A stretch of 33,388 nucleotides of DNA, taken from Syntrophorhabdus sp. PtaB.Bin047 (GTDB lineage Bacteria > Desulfobacterota > Syntrophorhabdia > Syntrophorhabdales > Syntrophorhabdaceae). The notes under the pieces are model-generated. The model searched no databases and was not told the DNA's origin. It saw nothing but the letters and a program-made list of their open reading frames with translations. Shown one piece after another: positions 31,421 through 33,388 of this stretch. Positions within the stretch are counted from its first letter, which is position 1, and each line of letters starts with the position of its first letter. The stretch is taken from assembly GCA_002067235.1 (NCBI GenBank), contig MVQP01000024.1:1-33388 (forward strand), written 5' to 3'. The position numbers were made by a program, and so were the translations under genes.

Positions 31421-31449
31421 GAGCGCCAATCTTTTAAGGAGGAACAACT

Positions 31450-32940
31450 ATGGCACTACTGAAAGAAATAAGCAAGAACTACGGTAAGCTGGATCTGCAC
31501 ATAAATGGGAAGTGGGTAAAGCCGCAGACAGGCAAGTACTTCGATGCCACGAACCCGGCAACGGGCAAGGTGATCGCAAAGGCCCCGGTGGCCGGCCCTG
31601 ACGACGTGGAAAAGGCCATATCCGCCGCCCATGCCGCCTTCGGCAAGTGGAAGAACGTCCCCTTCAGGGACAGGGCAAAGCTCATATTCAACCTCAGGGA
31701 CACCTTCATGAAGCACCACGAGGAGCTCTCGCGGATCCTCGTCCAGGACCATGGCTGCACCATCAGCGACGGCAGGGGCACCATCTCGCGGTGCATCGAG
31801 AACATCGAGGCGGCGGGCAGCTCCATGTACGGTTTTTACAAGGGCGAACATGTCGAGCAGCTCGCGAACGGGATAGACTGCTACCTTATCCACGAACCCG
31901 TCGGCGTCTTCCTCATCATCACCCCCGGCAACATCCCCATGCACGCCTGGTCGTCATTCGTCCCCTACGCGCTCGCCTGCGGCTGCACGGTCATCGTGAA
32001 ACCGAGCCGCCAGTGCCCGGTGGCCGCGGACGCCATGTCGAAGATGATCGACGAGGCAGGTTTCCCTCCCGGCGTTGTCAATCTCCTCCACATGGGACCG
32101 GAGCGTGAGCTGAACAAGGTCATCCTCTCCGACCCCAGGGTCAAGGGCGTGGGGCTCATCGGTTCGACGCGGGTCAGCAAGGAACTCTTCGAGATATGCG
32201 GGAAGTACGGCAAGCGTTCGTCCTTGAACGGCAACGGCAAGAACACCATCGTCATCATGCCCGACGCCGACCTCGACCAGTCCGTCAATTACATCCTCAG
32301 GGGCTGCTTCGGCATGAGCGGCCAGCGCTGCCTCGGATCGGACAACGTCGTCGTCCTCGGGGACAACAAGCTCTACAAGACCCTGAAGGACAAGCTGATC
32401 GCCGCCTCGAAGGCAATGAAGATGGGCTACGGCCTCGACGAGAGCGTGGAGCTCGGGCCCATGACGACGCTGAACGGACGGGAGCAGGTGGTCGGCTTCA
32501 TCGAATCGGGACTGAGGTCGGGGGCAAAGCTTCTGCTCGACGGTCGGAATGCAAAGGTGAAGGGTTATGAAGAGGGATACTTCCTCGGCCCCAACATCTT
32601 CGAAAATGTCTCCCCCCAAATGCATATAGCGAAGGAAGAGGCCTTCGGACCCCTGTGCAATCTCATGAGGATGGACACCCTCGACGAGACCATCAGATTC
32701 ATAAACTCCACAAACTACGGCCACAGCGCCTGCATTGTCACGGAGAGCGGAAAGGCCGCCCGCAAGTTCATACGGGAATGCGAGGTGGGAAATGTCGGGG
32801 TCAACGCCGGCATACCGCAGCCCTACGCCTTCTTCGGGCTCGGGTCCAAGAAGGACTCCTTCTTCGGCAACTCAAAATCAAGGATGGATTCCGTCAAGAT
32901 GTTCCTTGATGAGAAGACGGTAACTCTCAGATGGGTTTGA
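31450..32940 (+). CDS. Aldehyde dehydrogenase, CoA-acylating methylmalonate-semialdehyde-type
   Basis: The 496-residue NAD(P)-dependent enzyme has the catalytic Cys in GMSGQRCLGS near residue 295. Its usual catalytic-Glu region reads SLNGNGKN, so Asn stands where Glu is found in hydrolytic members, as in the CoA-acylating methylmalonate-semialdehyde dehydrogenase clade. The C-terminal GIPQPYAFFGLGSKKDSFFGN also matches that clade (GIPVPLPFF.F.G...SFFGD). It may turn a semialdehyde into an acyl-CoA. The ATG at 31450 follows AAGGAGG. It sits with the XRE-cupin gene and before a TRAP transporter, suggesting catabolism of an imported organic acid. Confidence 0.88.
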   Translation: MALLKEISKNYGKLDLHINGKWVKPQTGKYFDATNPATGKVIAKAPVAGPDDVEKAISAAHAAFGKWKNVPFRDRAKLIFNLRDTFMKHHEELSRILVQDHGCTISDGRGTISRCIENIEAAGSSMYGFYKGEHVEQLANGIDCYLIHEPVGVFLIITPGNIPMHAWSSFVPYALACGCTVIVKPSRQCPVAADAMSKMIDEAGFPPGVVNLLHMGPERELNKVILSDPRVKGVGLIGSTRVSKELFEICGKYGKRSSLNGNGKNTIVIMPDADLDQSVNYILRGCFGMSGQRCLGSDNVVVLGDNKLYKTLKDKLIAASKAMKMGYGLDESVELGPMTTLNGREQVVGFIESGLRSGAKLLLDGRNAKVKGYEEGYFLGPNIFENVSPQMHIAKEEAFGPLCNLMRMDTLDETIRFINSTNYGHSACIVTESGKAARKFIRECEVGNVGVNAGIPQPYAFFGLGSKKDSFFGNSKSRMDSVKMFLDEKTVTLRWV

Positions 32941-33084
32941 TTTTAATGGAGATATAACACCTGATCGACATTCTGGCACTTGTATAGGTTGTTGCGGCAC
33001 GGGTACCTGGAAACAGGCAACAGGCAAACGGAGACGTTAAGAAGATGACCACATAGCACGAGCTCGAACCAAGGAGGCACAGAC

Positions 33085-33388
33085 ATGGCAGCCCTGACGT
33101 GGAAGGAATACTGGCACGATAAGCCGGCAATCAGAAAATTCGCATCGATCGTGGGGGTGGCACTGTCTGTCTTCCAGATCTACACGGCCCTCTTCGGGTC
33201 CTTCGATGCCCTCATGCAGAGATCGATCCACCTGGGTCTCGGCCTGTTGCTTGTTTTCCTGGTATACAACGTAAAAGGCGATGAACGGGGCAGGAAGTCC
33301 TGGTTCGATGCCGTTCCCTTCATCGCCGTCTTCTTCGTCATCGGTTACATACTCTGGAATTACAACTGGATCACTGTCGAGAGGTACT
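33085..33388 (+). CDS. TRAP transporter fused permease, N-terminal part
   Basis: The frame starts at ATG 33085, seven bases after AAGGAGG, and runs off the end of the window after 101 codons. The visible part has three hydrophobic segments: about residues 19-40 (ASIVGVALSVFQIYTALFGS), 46-61 (IHLGLGLLLVFLVY) and 76-93 (AVPFIAVFFVIGYILWNY). The pattern 'SVFQ.YTALFGSFDALMQR.IHL' is characteristic of the 4TM/12TM-fused TRAP permeases that import dicarboxylates and similar acids with a periplasmic binding protein. The binding protein is not visible. The gap 32941-33084 holds no gene and only a short ACAGGCA repeat. Confidence 0.85.
   Translation, partial: MAALTWKEYWHDKPAIRKFASIVGVALSVFQIYTALFGSFDALMQRSIHLGLGLLLVFLVYNVKGDERGRKSWFDAVPFIAVFFVIGYILWNYNWITVERY

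Noticed and set aside
31450..32940. Aldehyde dehydrogenase as a plain hydrolytic NAD enzyme
   Set aside because: Asn in place of the usual catalytic Glu region and the C-terminal pattern point to the CoA-acylating clade instead, though the substrate is open.

Overview
The window reads as chromosomal DNA of a GC-rich, strictly anaerobic bacterium of the Deltaproteobacteria/Desulfobacterota type; a syntrophic aromatic-acid degrader related to Syntrophorhabdus would fit. This is inferred from gene content: a Rex redox repressor, a desulforedoxin-like zinc/iron knuckle, a MoxR/VWA pair, a PilB-type ATPase with a cyclic-nucleotide-binding domain, a 2-hydroxyacyl-CoA dehydratase/benzoyl-CoA-reductase-like BcrC/BcrB pair, a CoA-acylating-type aldehyde dehydrogenase and the start of a fused TRAP transporter. 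There are no rRNA or tRNA genes, CRISPR arrays, transposases or phage genes that I can see.

Layout. 85-6362 (minus strand): recO, mobB, a NUDIX hydrolase, a secreted VIT/VWA protein, a TPR lipoprotein and an HDOD protein, separated by unusual intergenic repeats (841-898, 4485-4640, 5274-5475). 6547-9978 (plus): an ECF sigma/anti-sigma pair, then a region-2-only sigma-like protein coupled to a coiled-coil protein. 9997-15738 (minus): two histone-H1-like genes (one fused to a desulforedoxin knuckle), a VTT membrane protein coupled to the cNMP-binding PilB-like ATPase, and a VWA/MoxR pair. 15884-18470 (plus): two paralogous class I aminotransferases behind a promoter, a Phe-rich leader peptide and two tandem terminators. 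18451-20048 (minus): bioD, a half-length DUF350 protein and rex. 20323-27752 (minus): an eight-gene lysine/arginine operon, maf-yggS-argH-lipoprotein-lysA-dapF-dapA-dapB, with most junctions overlapping. 27894-33388 (plus): cutA, the BcrC/BcrB-like pair behind a consensus promoter and closed by a strong terminator, an XRE-cupin regulator with its own palindromic operator, an aldehyde dehydrogenase, and a truncated TRAP permease.

The main discovery is the leader of the aminotransferase operon (15884-16088). A short reading frame carries FFYFFFF, and the RNA after it can fold into mutually exclusive structures: two U-tailed terminators and two competing antiterminator pairings. It looks like a phenylalanine-responsive ribosome-mediated attenuator, which would assign the two otherwise generic aminotransferases to aromatic amino acid metabolism. 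Secondary points are a set of hairpins whose stems covary while their flanks stay constant (4485-4640), a long nonamer palindrome (5274-5412), the H1-tail/desulforedoxin fusion, the region-2-only sigma-like protein, and the operators at the MoxR and XRE-cupin promoters.
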